Assembly: GCA_905220665.1 (NCBI GenBank)
Contig: CAJNAR010000030.1
Location: 62,001-126,000, forward strand
Length of the DNA stretch: 64,000 nucleotides
Origin: Albugo candida
Taxonomy: Eukaryota > Oomycota > Peronosporomycetes > Albuginales > Albuginaceae
Reading direction: 5' to 3'
Shown here: piece by piece, positions 41,243 to 51,194 of the stretch
How the letters are laid out: the number at the start of each line of letters is the position of its first letter
Position numbering within the stretch: the stretch's first letter is position 1
Translations under genes and position numbers: made by a program
Notes under the pieces: generated by a model
What the model was told of the DNA's origin: nothing
The model's database searches: none
The model's input: the letters and a program-made list of their open reading frames with translations, nothing else

Positions 41243-41800
41243 CTATTGCTCTCTGCTTTCGGTATTACCATCTGGGTTTGTAACTTTAAGTGACGAAAGT
41301 GAGCTAGTTGCTTCATCATTGGTCTAAAGTAAACACAGTCACACTCATCCTAACTTGCCGTAAGTGTATGTTGTACCTGATCCATTAAATCGCCAATTGA
41401 TTTCTCAAGTTCATCGATACGCGTACCCATGTCGTCGAGTATTTTTTCCAATCAAAAAAAAGTTTGCGTTAAGGATACAGTCAAATGTGAAAATTGCAAC
41501 AAATGAAAGGAAATTGTCAACATAAAGGGATATTTCGTCCAATGATTGCCTCCGACATCTGAGAAAACCGATTTTGCTATCGAATACAAATTACAACGCG
41601 AAGGAAAGGGAGCATACGACGCATAAACCATTTGTTCCAATAGCGTTTGCACAAAGACAGTCAGATCCTGGGCTTCACCCGACGGTACTGTTTGTGCTGG
41701 TGCCGGTGGTGAAGACACTTCTTTCCTGTTTGTGTCAGCGGAATTCTATGCAAAATAAGTGAGAAACGAAGCTGCACGTGACAAAAGACTGCTTCACCAT
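41243..41800 (-). CDS. HSBP1: heat shock factor-binding protein 1
   Basis: Five coding exons: 41800-41798 (ATG only), 41745-41629, 41576-41534, 41438-41377 and 41323-41243. They join to 101 residues with exact frame. After an unstructured N-terminus come AQDLTVFVQTLLEQM, QNRFSQMSEAIIGR and IDDMGTRIDELEKSIGDLM, the HSBP1 coiled coil of heptad hydrophobics. HSBP1 is a trimeric coiled coil that binds HSF1 and damps the heat-shock response. Introns 1, 2 and 4 are 52-53 bp GT-AG. Intron 3 (41439-41533) has no GT-AG solution and fits a U12-type AT-AC intron; with it the conserved IIGRIDDM is restored. Confidence 0.9.
41439..41533 (-). other. probable U12-type AT-AC intron in HSBP1
   Basis: In the sense direction the intron starts ATATCCCTTT (U12 consensus ATATCCTTT, one inserted C), contains TCCTTAAC (the canonical U12 branch site) and ends TAC. 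Length is 95 bp, nearly twice the neighbours. Between the two coding blocks there is no AG acceptor at all, so a GT-AG intron is impossible. The branch-to-end distance, about 30, is longer than usual. Splicing here is phase 1 and yields the conserved GR-IDDM join. Confidence 0.75.
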
Positions 41801-41878
41801 GGCTTAAATACGTTTTGCGAATTTTGTTTTTATCACACTAATTAAAATACGATTCACTTTTAATAAAAGACCCTCCAA

Positions 41879-42079
41879 ATGGCTGGCAAAGAAGCAAATA
41901 AAATGTATCTTCGACCGCGAATTCGGCGCGTGGTACCATTGATGGATGTTGGAATGGCTATCATACTTGGAACGGTATCCGGTATTTACATCTTCAACGA
42001 CACATTCAAGCGTTTTCAAGACTCCGAGACAGATGCATCCGACCTGCAAGAACATGAGGATAAATCACGACCATTTTGA
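41879..42079 (+). CDS. small single-span membrane protein, unknown
   Basis: 66 residues from the ATG at 41879. A basic N-terminus (YLRPRIRRVVPL) leads into one hydrophobic segment (MAIILGTVSGIYIF) and an acidic tail. The layout resembles small mitochondrial inner-membrane assembly factors, but I cannot assign a family. It is divergent from HSBP1 (78 bp between starts), and the clean ATG plus conserved-looking composition support it being real. Confidence 0.55.
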   Translation: MAGKEANKMYLRPRIRRVVPLMDVGMAIILGTVSGIYIFNDTFKRFQDSETDASDLQEHEDKSRPF

Positions 42080-42167
42080 TGCATTTATAAGATTTAATAG
42101 CTTATAGAGGTGACATGACTCCTAATATACTTCTTCCGCAAGTAGCGTAATTTACACAACTTTTGCC

Positions 42168-43824
42168 ATGGGCGACGTCGCGCAAATTCTAGGAATCAAA
42201 TCAGAGTCTAATGCGGCACTAGGTTCGTTCCGCCGTGCTGTTGCTTACATAGACCAAATTCCCTTTTCTTGTAGAAAAAGTTGCCACGCCCGTTAGTGGC
42301 AACAAGCCTCCATTGAAAAAGCTGACCGGAATGCAACGTGAGGTTCTCGGACTCATGGAAAGCAGCTACCGCGGCCATCATGCTTTCTATCCGAGTATTC
42401 CAAAGCAAAGCCTTCAGCAGAAGTGGAAAGCCCATAAGTCAATCCCTGCAATCAAGTGGAAGAAACTATCCTTCCAAAATCCTGCACGCAAAGACTTGCC
42501 GGGCGAAAATTGCCCGGAATCATCTAATGAGCGTGGTCCACTTATCTTACAACATTGGGTAAAGGCACACAATTCCGGGATGGAGTACACATTTGCCCGA
42601 TTTAATGTAACTTGTGTGACCACCACTTACACCAACGAGGAGTATGTCAATTGTATCGAAAAGTACACTGATCCACTGATGAAGCCATGGACAAGATCAC
42701 AAACTGATCTCTTATTTCAATTGTGTCAGCAGTACGACTTGCGCTGGTTTGTCATCGCAGACCGATGGTTTACATACACACAACATGATGATGTTGCACC
42801 AAGCACTTGGACTTTAGAGGATCTTAAATATCGATATTATGAACTTACTCGAGTGCTTGCAACTTATCGCGAAAAACAAAATATCGCCGACAAAGCGATC
42901 AAATTGGATCCTCAGTGCAATGAAGCGGCTTTGAGCGAGTGTCCGAAGAACGGATCAGCCCCTACCGCTGCGATTCCGTCCGAAGAATCTCGACCCGTCC
43001 AGGGCAGCGTGTCGTTATCAATCGATCCTCAATTCTCGTTCAATCTTTTGTATGAGAAACAGCGCAAGAGCCAATTGGAAAGAGCATTCCGGCGCTCTAT
43101 TGAAGAAGAAAAAGAGATCCAAGCACTCAATGAAGAATTGCGTGATCTTGAACAGCAACTCAAGAAAACAGCTGGCAAAATGGACGCAAAAAAGAAAAAG
43201 GTATCGTATCGGACTTCTTTCTTCTTCCAAACGCAATCGCACACTTTTTCTATGATAGGAATTGGCCGTCGCCAGCTTGAGTGCGCGTGAATTCCCAGTC
43301 GGCGTTTTTCTGCGAAGCATTTGTGTGACAAATTGTCCAATCAAAGGAAAGATGCTCAAAAAAATGCAAGCGGTCCTAAGAGAGCTCGGTATTCCGGCCC
43401 GCCCAATGCCGACGCAGAATGTTTGTGAGATGTTTGATACACTTCGTAAAGATATCGTGGGGCTTTTATCACTCCGAAAGCATCTTGAAATGAAGCAAAA
43501 AGAACTCTCAACGCTCCAAAACCGGTATCGTAGCCTTACCGGCGAAACGTATGAACCTGTAGGAATCCATCCGTTAAAGCAAGCAGGTATGTTGATCGTT
43601 CATTTTTTGGTACAAGCGCTTATATTTCTTGAACAGATCTGGAAACTACCATATTACAGGGTGGATTGGGCGAAGTGGAAGCGTCACAAGTGTCGGTGAA
43701 CGATACGCCAACGACATTCGCTGGGAAAGCAATGAAACAAGCTGGAAAAACGGCGCGGAATGCTTCTAAACGGCGAAATTCAGCAGCGATTGGAAGCGGA
43801 TTTAAGCGGAACAAGAAAGCGTGA
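42168..43824 (+). CDS. DMAP1: DMAP1/SWC4-like SANT-domain protein
   Basis: Four exons (42168-42222, 42275-43200, 43259-43586, 43637-43824; introns 52, 58 and 50 bp) encode 498 residues. The SANT/Myb-like domain around 150-215 reads PWTRSQTDLLFQLCQQYDLR, followed by WFVIADRW and LEDLKYRYYE, as in DMAP1. A coiled coil, QALNEELRDLEQQLKK, and a basic C-terminal tail follow. DMAP1/Swc4 belongs to the NuA4 acetyltransferase and SWR1 remodelling complexes. The short first exon ends in phase 1 and rejoins to EKVATPVSGNKPPLKKLTG. All joins conserve frame. Confidence 0.9.
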
Positions 43825-44017
43825 GGGGACTTAACCGAGAGGTTTATTTCCGTAAAAGTCAGGTGTGAAAATGCCGAGTAGATTCGGTCGGTAACCAGCT
43901 GTCATGATCGTGGTCCATGACTCAACGAGGGAAGCCATGTCAGAAGAAGGGATGAGGATGTTTAATTAATACTCAGGTCATTTCGCGCTATTGCGGTAAA
44001 TCGTCCGTGATAAGCTA

Positions 44018-46672
44018 ATGCCTTTGAGCAAATGGAAATTAATAGCTTGCGTCTATGTTATCACGTTACGTTTTGTAAACAGCGATGTAACCGCTGAAGA
44101 TACCGAATCCTCTGAACTGGGAAGCAAAACGTACACTAATAAGGGTCGAACGAGTGAAAAACGCATTGAAAATAGGAATGCAGATCCACCGATGTGTACG
44201 TTCGCGTATTCGTCCGAGCCAATCGCAGAAGCCATCACTGATGCAGCTTTGCCCACTATTGAAGGCAAGGGTGAGAAATCAAACGTTAAGGTAGAAGCGA
44301 GCAGAACAAACTCGAACCCACTACCGAAAGGAGCAGTTCAAGACGAGAGAAACGTTTCGAACGAGTCTAGAGTGCGTTTTTTGGAAAAAAACGAGAAGCT
44401 TTCCGGGAGTCTATTACCGTCCGCACTGAACGCGTCTGTATCAAATGTGAAAGGTCACAAATTTCCCAAGGTGGAACCGGATACCCTTCAGAATGAAAAA
44501 GAGGACGGCTATCAAGAATTTGAAAGCTTGAAAAAGGAAATCATTGATATTAAAAAAATAGACACAAGTAATGGAACAAGAGACACTGACGGGAGCAATG
44601 CAAAGGAAGAAGAAGACGAGAGAACGGAGTATGTACCGTCTGAGCACGTAACCATTGGAGTTTTCGCATGCAATGAGACGTTTTACAAAGCATGGAATTT
44701 AATGCGACTTCGCTGCGGAGGAGATGATCTCAACGTAATAAAAGCAGTGCAAAGTACACAGTGTGCGGTGTATAGTGGGAAGCAGATTAACTTACAAAAA
44801 TCGGGCGCTTTAGGTACCAAAGTATGTTTATCAACGTGCAAGATCCCAGCTTGTATACGCAACCGTTGGGACTATACAGTCAGCAATGGACTCGAATCCC
44901 CCGTATACCAAAACGTAAATTACCTCGAACTATTGCGTCTTGCTAAAATCTCGGTCACTTCCACACAACGCCAAGAAAACGTGTCCCTACAAACATCATA
45001 CCGTCCTCAATGGACTATCATCGAAAATTTAAATATCTCCAGCGTCACGACATGTAATTATAATATCACGAAGCAATGTGCATGTAATTTGAAAAATTCT
45101 TCCGACGACAAGGAATCAGAGTCTTTGCAAGAAAAACTTCTTGAGCCTCCTGAAGACAAAGGTTTTGAAAACTGGAACCACTGGTCAGATGGACTAGAGA
45201 AAACCACGATGGATAAAGCTGGGATCGCATCGGCCAAAGTAGGTCAAACAGCCGCAGCGGTTTCTGTGGCACTTAGTGGAGCTATGACCGTTGTCACCGG
45301 CATGTTAGGAACAACGTCAACAACGCTTGCGACAACCGTGACTGCAGGGGCCGGCGTCGGGCTTACTGTTGCAGCAATGGATCTATGTCAGTTTAGTGTG
45401 ATGATCAATCAACTCAATCTGCAAGCTCGTCCTCGCTTTTTAGAGAAAATGGGAGAGAAAATGTCATTTTCCACCTTTACATTTCTTCCTTTTGGAGAAG
45501 TCAAACGCTCTTCGAATGATGGTCATGGACGCCGATTGTCAGAATCAGATCGGTTATTATTGGGATCAGAGTCCGATACAGGTGTCGTGGGTGCAATGAA
45601 AGGAATGGAACGGTACGCGCGGGTTATCGGCATACAAGTGGATATGCTGTTTTATGTAACTTTGGGTGGAATCGCTGTTATTTGTTGTGTACCGTGGGCG
45701 GTTTACCTTATTTTGGTACTACTTGTGAGCCCATGCGTCCGCAACCCATCAGAATTTCGCAGTCAATGGCTTGATAAAACGATTGGTATATTCATCCTAA
45801 TCATCATGCTTACACAGTACGTGATTGGAGCCACAGCTACGTTCCAGATTTGCCTTTGTATTCAGCGAAGCCACATGAACGATCCTCGTTTTGCGGTTGC
45901 ATTGATAACACTTTTGGTTTGTTCGTTGGGAACGTTAGCTTTCGGTTATCACGTACTGACTGCGCACCAAGACGAACTGAAAGACGTTGGGACACAGGAA
46001 CATTTATCAAAATCTGTTTATGTTCGATATGGTCCACTTTACGAAGAGTATCGGTTCGAAAGTCGATATTTCTTCGCACCCAAGCTCTTATTGGCTCTTT
46101 TGAGTGGCATGACGACTGGGACGATTTTCATACACGGGTGGGTTCAACTCGTCATATTGATCGCCTTACACGGGCTATTTTTTATTCTATTGGAATGGAA
46201 GCACCCGTACCCGTCACACTTGATACAGAAAACCACATCATTTGTGATCTTTATCAAGATGTCCGTGCTTGGATTATCGTTTTTTCTATTATCAACCACG
46301 TTCGAATCAATGAAACTACCGTTTGATCTACGACAAAGTATCGCGCTTACGATTTTGGGGCTACAAGTTCTCGTGTTATGTTCTCTGTTATTTCGGCAAA
46401 TGTTTGTTTTCTATCGAACGTGGAGGATACGACGTGATGGTCCAAAATCAAAGAGACAAACCTCGGCATACAGCACGCAACAAGAAGAAAGGGAACTCGA
46501 GTATGCATACGATCCGTATACCTTGAGAGAAATCGAAATGGGTAGAGAGAAGTGGATGGACCGACCGGTGGACCATCGAATCAACACACTCACTCCCTCT
46601 GTGCAGGTTCCTCGCATGAGGGAGCAGCCTAAAGTCAGAGCTGAACCTATAAAAGAGTGGAGACGCACATAG
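44018..46672 (+). CDS. TRP-like multi-span membrane protein with large extracellular N-terminus
   Basis: 884 residues. A signal peptide (about 1-22, KWKLIACVYVITLRFVNS) precedes about 400 residues of charged, then Cys-containing extracellular sequence. A hydrophobic Ala/Thr/Val/Gly segment lies at about 405-455 (GAMTVVTGMLGTTSTTLATT). At least seven further spans run from about 540 to 810, with RYGPLYEEYRFESRYFFAPK before the fifth. That last motif is typical of fungal/oomycete TRP-like and Flc proteins, proposed to be channels or cell-wall sensors. Ion selectivity cannot be inferred. The cytosolic tail is rich in R, E and P. Single exon. Confidence 0.7.
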   Translation: MPLSKWKLIACVYVITLRFVNSDVTAEDTESSELGSKTYTNKGRTSEKRIENRNADPPMCTFAYSSEPIAEAITDAALPTIEGKGEKSNVKVEASRTNSNPLPKGAVQDERNVSNESRVRFLEKNEKLSGSLLPSALNASVSNVKGHKFPKVEPDTLQNEKEDGYQEFESLKKEIIDIKKIDTSNGTRDTDGSNAKEEEDERTEYVPSEHVTIGVFACNETFYKAWNLMRLRCGGDDLNVIKAVQSTQCAVYSGKQINLQKSGALGTKVCLSTCKIPACIRNRWDYTVSNGLESPVYQNVNYLELLRLAKISVTSTQRQENVSLQTSYRPQWTIIENLNISSVTTCNYNITKQCACNLKNSSDDKESESLQEKLLEPPEDKGFENWNHWSDGLEKTTMDKAGIASAKVGQTAAAVSVALSGAMTVVTGMLGTTSTTLATTVTAGAGVGLTVAAMDLCQFSVMINQLNLQARPRFLEKMGEKMSFSTFTFLPFGEVKRSSNDGHGRRLSESDRLLLGSESDTGVVGAMKGMERYARVIGIQVDMLFYVTLGGIAVICCVPWAVYLILVLLVSPCVRNPSEFRSQWLDKTIGIFILIIMLTQYVIGATATFQICLCIQRSHMNDPRFAVALITLLVCSLGTLAFGYHVLTAHQDELKDVGTQEHLSKSVYVRYGPLYEEYRFESRYFFAPKLLLALLSGMTTGTIFIHGWVQLVILIALHGLFFILLEWKHPYPSHLIQKTTSFVIFIKMSVLGLSFFLLSTTFESMKLPFDLRQSIALTILGLQVLVLCSLLFRQMFVFYRTWRIRRDGPKSKRQTSAYSTQQEERELEYAYDPYTLREIEMGREKWMDRPVDHRINTLTPSVQVPRMREQPKVRAEPIKEWRRT

Positions 46673-46780
46673 ATCCAATAACAATCAACTCATTAAATAG
46701 ATTTTTGTGTCTGATGAATCGATTTTTCTCATTTGAATTTATAACTGCACCTTGATTACCGCAAAGATTTTATCCAATGG

Positions 46781-48415
46781 TCAGCACGTAAGAAACATGA
46801 TAACTTCAAGTGCAATTCCCACCAAAAAGGCAAACCAAAGGAATGTGGAAAATGACACACCGACTGCACCACATAATGCGTGCACAAAAACGTATGATGT
46901 AACACCAAACTTGATCGTGACACACCAAATCATATAAATTACCAAGAGATTTGCTAGAATCGCGTCGCAAGTTGCCTTCGTCCCGATATCATCTAATAGA
47001 AAAGTAAATAGATGTAAAATTGTCACCCACCATACGACGTACCTGGCACATCCTGTACAGAGGCTTCTAAAAACACTTTTCGTAGTGCCAAACGATTCAG
47101 TTCTCTCGACTTTGCTTTATCCGATACAAACTCTGGTAAAAATCGGACAAGTGTCTAAAACGCTTAGTCAGTCACCAAGTTTCTCCAGTTAATGCACTAC
47201 CTTTCCAGGCAACGCGAAGAAAAGTCCAGGCGACCATAGCTCGTAAGCCCCAAACACAATCGCAGGAACAACATTCTTGTCGATTTCCTCACGCAAGTAA
47301 AACGGTCCTTTTTTGAAATCTTGTAGCTAACCGCAACATTAATTTCAGCGGTGTAGACTACCCTAAGCATCGTACCAATCCGTTCATGGACCGTGTGCCT
47401 TCTGGGGACATACAAACTGAGTTGCCTTCAACGTGGACGAGTTGTGCTAAAGTGCGCAAACTTTGCACTGCGCTTTTCCTAGAAAGAGAATGATGATCGA
47501 TTCAGTACCGTTGTATGATTAGTACCGATTGGATCGATCGATTGCCACAAACTGGAGGAACCAACGGGCAACCCACCCCAAAAACGGGATCATAAACAAG
47601 CTTTTCTTGGCCGCAAACTATGTATAGTCGAGTATATCTCAGTATAGGAGCACCGTTGAGCGTAGACTGATTACCTTGAACGCCACGGGGGACACTTTAT
47701 TCACCAAAATGCCATCCAAATTTGACGAATGACTAAGTTAACGAGACTTACAAAATTGCAAATAAATAAGGCACGCGCACCTAAACATGCAAATTACTGG
47801 AGTTTTCAAGTGCTGTAACACGGTTCGTCCCTCTACAGAAGCAGTGACACCAGAAGAGAGATACATCATCGTAGCCATTCCCCACTAACCCATCTTTTAG
47901 AACGTAACTATAATTCCACGGCGAGGTATACGTACGGATGCGATGTCTGCGGGCAGATAGTTTCTTGGAATTCCCCATTTTCGCAGTGTTGGTATCACAA
48001 AGCGCAAAGGGATCAGCAGAAATAGTGCTGCAAACCAGGCAATGAATACATTTAAAAAGGTTATAAGACGTAACAGCATATAAAGTTGCTCGGGTGTGGA
48101 TCGACTTGGTGGAACTATGTCGAGTTGCAATCCCGTGTGAAGTTGATCTAATCGCTTGATGAGGGTGTTGATATCTTTTGAATTGGACTCGGTGTCGAGT
48201 TGATGTAAATGAAGTTGTTCCTGTAGGTCAATTCGAAGAAATTCACATTTCTGATACCAAATGCGTTTGATCTGGTTACGCTTTGATAGTGGTAAAGTAT
48301 CTTTTCGACTATGAAGTTTTATCAGTGCTTTTGGAATTTGATGCTCCAATTCAGTGATACGTTTTTCAAAGTCGATGGTACCCAAAATGGTGACAATAGA
48401 TTTCGTGTCTTCCAT
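46781..48415 (-). CDS. PlsC-family lysophospholipid acyltransferase (AGPAT-like)
   Basis: Eight exons: 48415-47936, 47884-47781, 47732-47675, 47617-47526, 47478-47376, 47326-47201, 47154-47043, 46992-46781, with seven GT-AG introns of 46-57 bp. The 428-residue product keeps frame at every join. Landmarks: a membrane span at about 115-138, the HX4D motif as SHSSNLDGI, FAAKKSLFMIPFLGW, SPEGTRSMNG and LQDFKKGPFYL, the four PlsC blocks in order, then two C-terminal spans. The enzyme acylates a lysophospholipid, probably lysophosphatidic acid or a related lipid, on the ER membrane. The about 110-residue N-terminal helical region is extra. No single open frame shows the gene, as its exons are short. 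Confidence 0.88.
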
Positions 48416-49019
48416 TTAATTGTACGATGCGAGTGTGTTTGGGGTTATTTTCACCAATAGGCATCCAATATTAAGGGTATTGCTCTATTTTACGTTTAAC
48501 CAGGTCTTTCAAAATTGCGTATATGACCAAAGCTTGACTACGATTTGATTGTGAATGTATATCCACATACTTATCAGTAGTGAACAGAAAGCAAGTACGG
48601 ATATTACACGACAAAACGAGATTCAATCGATCTATCATGCAATTTTATACTTTCTATTCGCATTTCTCACGTGCGTGATAAATTTACTGAAGTGATCGAC
48701 AAGTTTTGAAAGCGAACGGGTCCTTCTTACGTTTTGCGACGAGAGCTAATGACTTCAAATAGTACCTGTGATTACTAATTAGCAAATTTGAATGCTTTGA
48801 GTTGCATATAGTACTCTTTTGGGACGAGCATTTTCTTCAGCTTGAAGAGCCAGTTTATTTACATTTTTGTATGCATGCTTTCCACGTTCGGTCGAGGATT
48901 TAAAAAAAGACAATCAAGACGAAAAGCGACAGCTTCGATTGTATGGCGCAATTCATTTTACATTTTCAAAATATTTAATTGCAACTCGATTGGATACCAA
49001 TTCAAACACGTAAGACTTG
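48416..49019. other. 604-bp AT-rich region upstream of the acyltransferase
   Basis: Serves as acyltransferase promoter and lies beyond the stop of the next leftward gene. A frame at 48842-49093 (plus) has no known motif. I see no repeat. Confidence 0.3.
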
Positions 49020-49325
49020 CTACATTCGCGAAAAGGTACGATACACAAAGACTGCCAGCGCGATACAAATCACGCAAACTTGGAACCAAATGAAGAAACC
49101 CGTTCCTTGTACCGCTTTCCCACCGTCGTGACATTTCGCACATTGCTCTTCGGGTTGCTGCAATTCGGAATCGCTTTGAGACAACTTTCCGTCGCACTTT
49201 TTGCAGGTAGAGCGATTGTTCAGATTTTTCTTTTTCTCTCTCGACGTACCCTCCCGCTCTCTCTGTTCTTGCAGCAAACGCGGTCCACGTACGTAGGACA
49301 AGTATAATAGGAGTAAGAAGTTCAT
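49020..49325 (-). CDS. small membrane protein with CxxC pairs, unknown
   Basis: 101 residues. The N-terminus, MNFLLLLYLSYVRG, may be a signal or anchor. A basic coil (QEQREREGTSREKKK), two CxxC pairs (CKKCDG and CAKCHD) spaced by about 20 residues, and a C-terminal span (FFIWFQVCVICIALAVFVY) follow. The cysteine pairs could bind zinc. Family unknown; the overall design suggests a small ER or mitochondrial membrane protein. Starts with ATG and ends two codons after the span. Confidence 0.55.
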   Translation of the reverse strand: MNFLLLLYLSYVRGPRLLQEQREREGTSREKKKNLNNRSTCKKCDGKLSQSDSELQQPEEQCAKCHDGGKAVQGTGFFIWFQVCVICIALAVFVYRTFSRM

Positions 49326-49690
49326 TTCGAGTTAGTGGAGTGGGTTATATAAACGACGTTTTATAGCGATGATCTGAAGGAGCCAATCAGAGATTTGGAT
49401 CGGAAAAAAGCTCAATACAATTCGTTGCATGTTGCAGGCACATTTATTATCAGAGAAATAGAACAACTCATTATTCAATTACGAGTTATGCTGCAACAAA
49501 CGCCTTCACATACTTTTGCGTTAATGTCCATAACGGCTTCTCTGTTGCAATATTTCACTCTATCAAGCGAACCCTCTCGCATGTGACAGCAAAACGCACA
49601 AAGGACCCAACGTGAGTAACCAAAATTTGACTGACGATCCGGAAACAATGTATACCCGTCATATATAGTGAGGACACCCAGCCAGCGCGG
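49326..49690. other. 365-bp region between two leftward genes
   Basis: An open frame at 49395-49586 lacks an ATG at its start and is unlike known proteins. CCAAT occurs in AGCCAATCAGAG near 49380. Nothing else recognised. Confidence 0.3.
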
Positions 49691-50953
49691 TCAATTGATC
49701 CGTCGTTTGGCTCGAAACGAATCCGCACATAGCGAGAAACTGATCACACCAGGAATCAGATGAATATCGATCATATTACAGTCCCCACCAGTAGCAATCA
49801 TTTTCGTGACCGGATCCACAGTACAAAACTGATGGCAGAAACGATTGGGTGAAATTGACGAGGAAATCATTGAGCTTGATGGGACGTTCCATCGACGTAA
49901 ACAAGCATCATTGCCCACGGAGAGAAGAGTATCTTCCAAGAATGAAATTGCATGCACGTGTTGATCCACTGGTTCATGATGTACCGATAGGAATGAAGGA
50001 AGGTGCCATAGAGTCCAAAAACCGCGATCGCCTACTCCTCCACCACAAGCGAGCCAACGAGAAGAAGCATCGATTGCCAGAGTGCGCACGAACCCATTTC
50101 CGTAGTTTGGAGATAGAATTCGTGCAGGTTTTTCGCTTCTTCGATCCCAAATGCCAACCGTTCCGTCCTCAGACGCAGTGATAAGTTGTTCCGCATTGTG
50201 CGCATAACTGATATCGTGTAAGTATGCTTCGTGACCTTGGTAACTCCGTACCGGTTTCTCTGCTGTGAGGTCCCACTCGTATGCAATCGTGTCACCTCCA
50301 GCGACCCAAAGTGAGTCTGGGGCCAAAGTGGACCACTCCATTGCATTTATTTCATAATAAGGAAGGACCCCTCCACGTTCCGTTGTGGTACGTGGTATGT
50401 GCCAAGTGGTCGGCAAAAGCGTATCAGAGTCGGTTTGGGGCGTTCCTACGAGTTTGATCATGTCACGCCATTTCCACACGCAAATTTCGTGATCCGATCC
50501 ACTGCATACTCGGATTATGATGCGTATGTGTATAGTAAAGGAAAAAAAGAGTACCTGATGACGAGTGGATTCTCACAATCGGAAATGAAAGAGACTGTGT
50601 AGATGCGTGATTGGTGTGCGTGTAATGACAATACTGGATCCAAATGGTGTACTTCAGAAGGTCGTTCCTCCCAGCATTCACTCTAAAAGACAATATTTTG
50701 ATTTCAGGACAGCTGACGTCGAAAGAAAAGGAGAGATGTGTACAAGCTTTAGTATGTACACATGCAAGTAACCAGTGCTCGTCGCCGCTATTAATACACG
50801 TGCGTCCGGGGATAAAAGTTTGGATGCATGAACAGGGATGAAAATGGCGTCATACACGATTCCGATCTCTTCGCGCCGCCGTTGTCGCAGGGACTCACGG
50901 TACGATTCTTCGTGGTACGACCATGGCGTCATAATATCCGTTAGATGGACCAT
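49691..50953 (-). CDS. THOC6: THOC6-like WD40 protein
   Basis: Exons 50953-50744, 50682-50555 and 50501-49691 (introns 61 and 53 bp) give 382 residues. The first exon has YDAIFIPVHASKLL and VLIAATSTGYLHVY. The joins give SGSDHEICVWKWRDM, then YYEINAMEWSTLAPD, GHEAYLHDISY, TASEDGTVGIWDRR and VGNDACLRRWNVP. The order and the PYYEINA phrase are those of THOC6, part of the THO/TREX complex coupling transcription to mRNA export. The WD40 fold is certain, the THOC6 assignment likely. An in-frame TTG four codons upstream is ignored. Confidence 0.82.
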
Positions 50954-51194
50954 GAAAGTAACCAATCAAACGCGATAAAGGATAATACAGAGCATGATAA
51001 TTTTATTTATAACCAATAAAACGAGCGCTTTGTATGGTAACAGACACAATGCCATTTAACGAACGCAGAGCGGTTTGGCACACATGCACGCTTATAAACC
51101 AATCAGCTTCGATACAGCTATCATACTTCTCACTCCCAACTCATTCAAAAGTTAAATTAACTTCTCACTACACATTCGTTCTCCTTTTGCGCAG

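Noticed and set aside
41452..41718. Single-exon reading of HSBP1 (88 codons)
   Set aside because: It runs into introns after LLEQM and loses the coiled coil; the five-exon model restores it.
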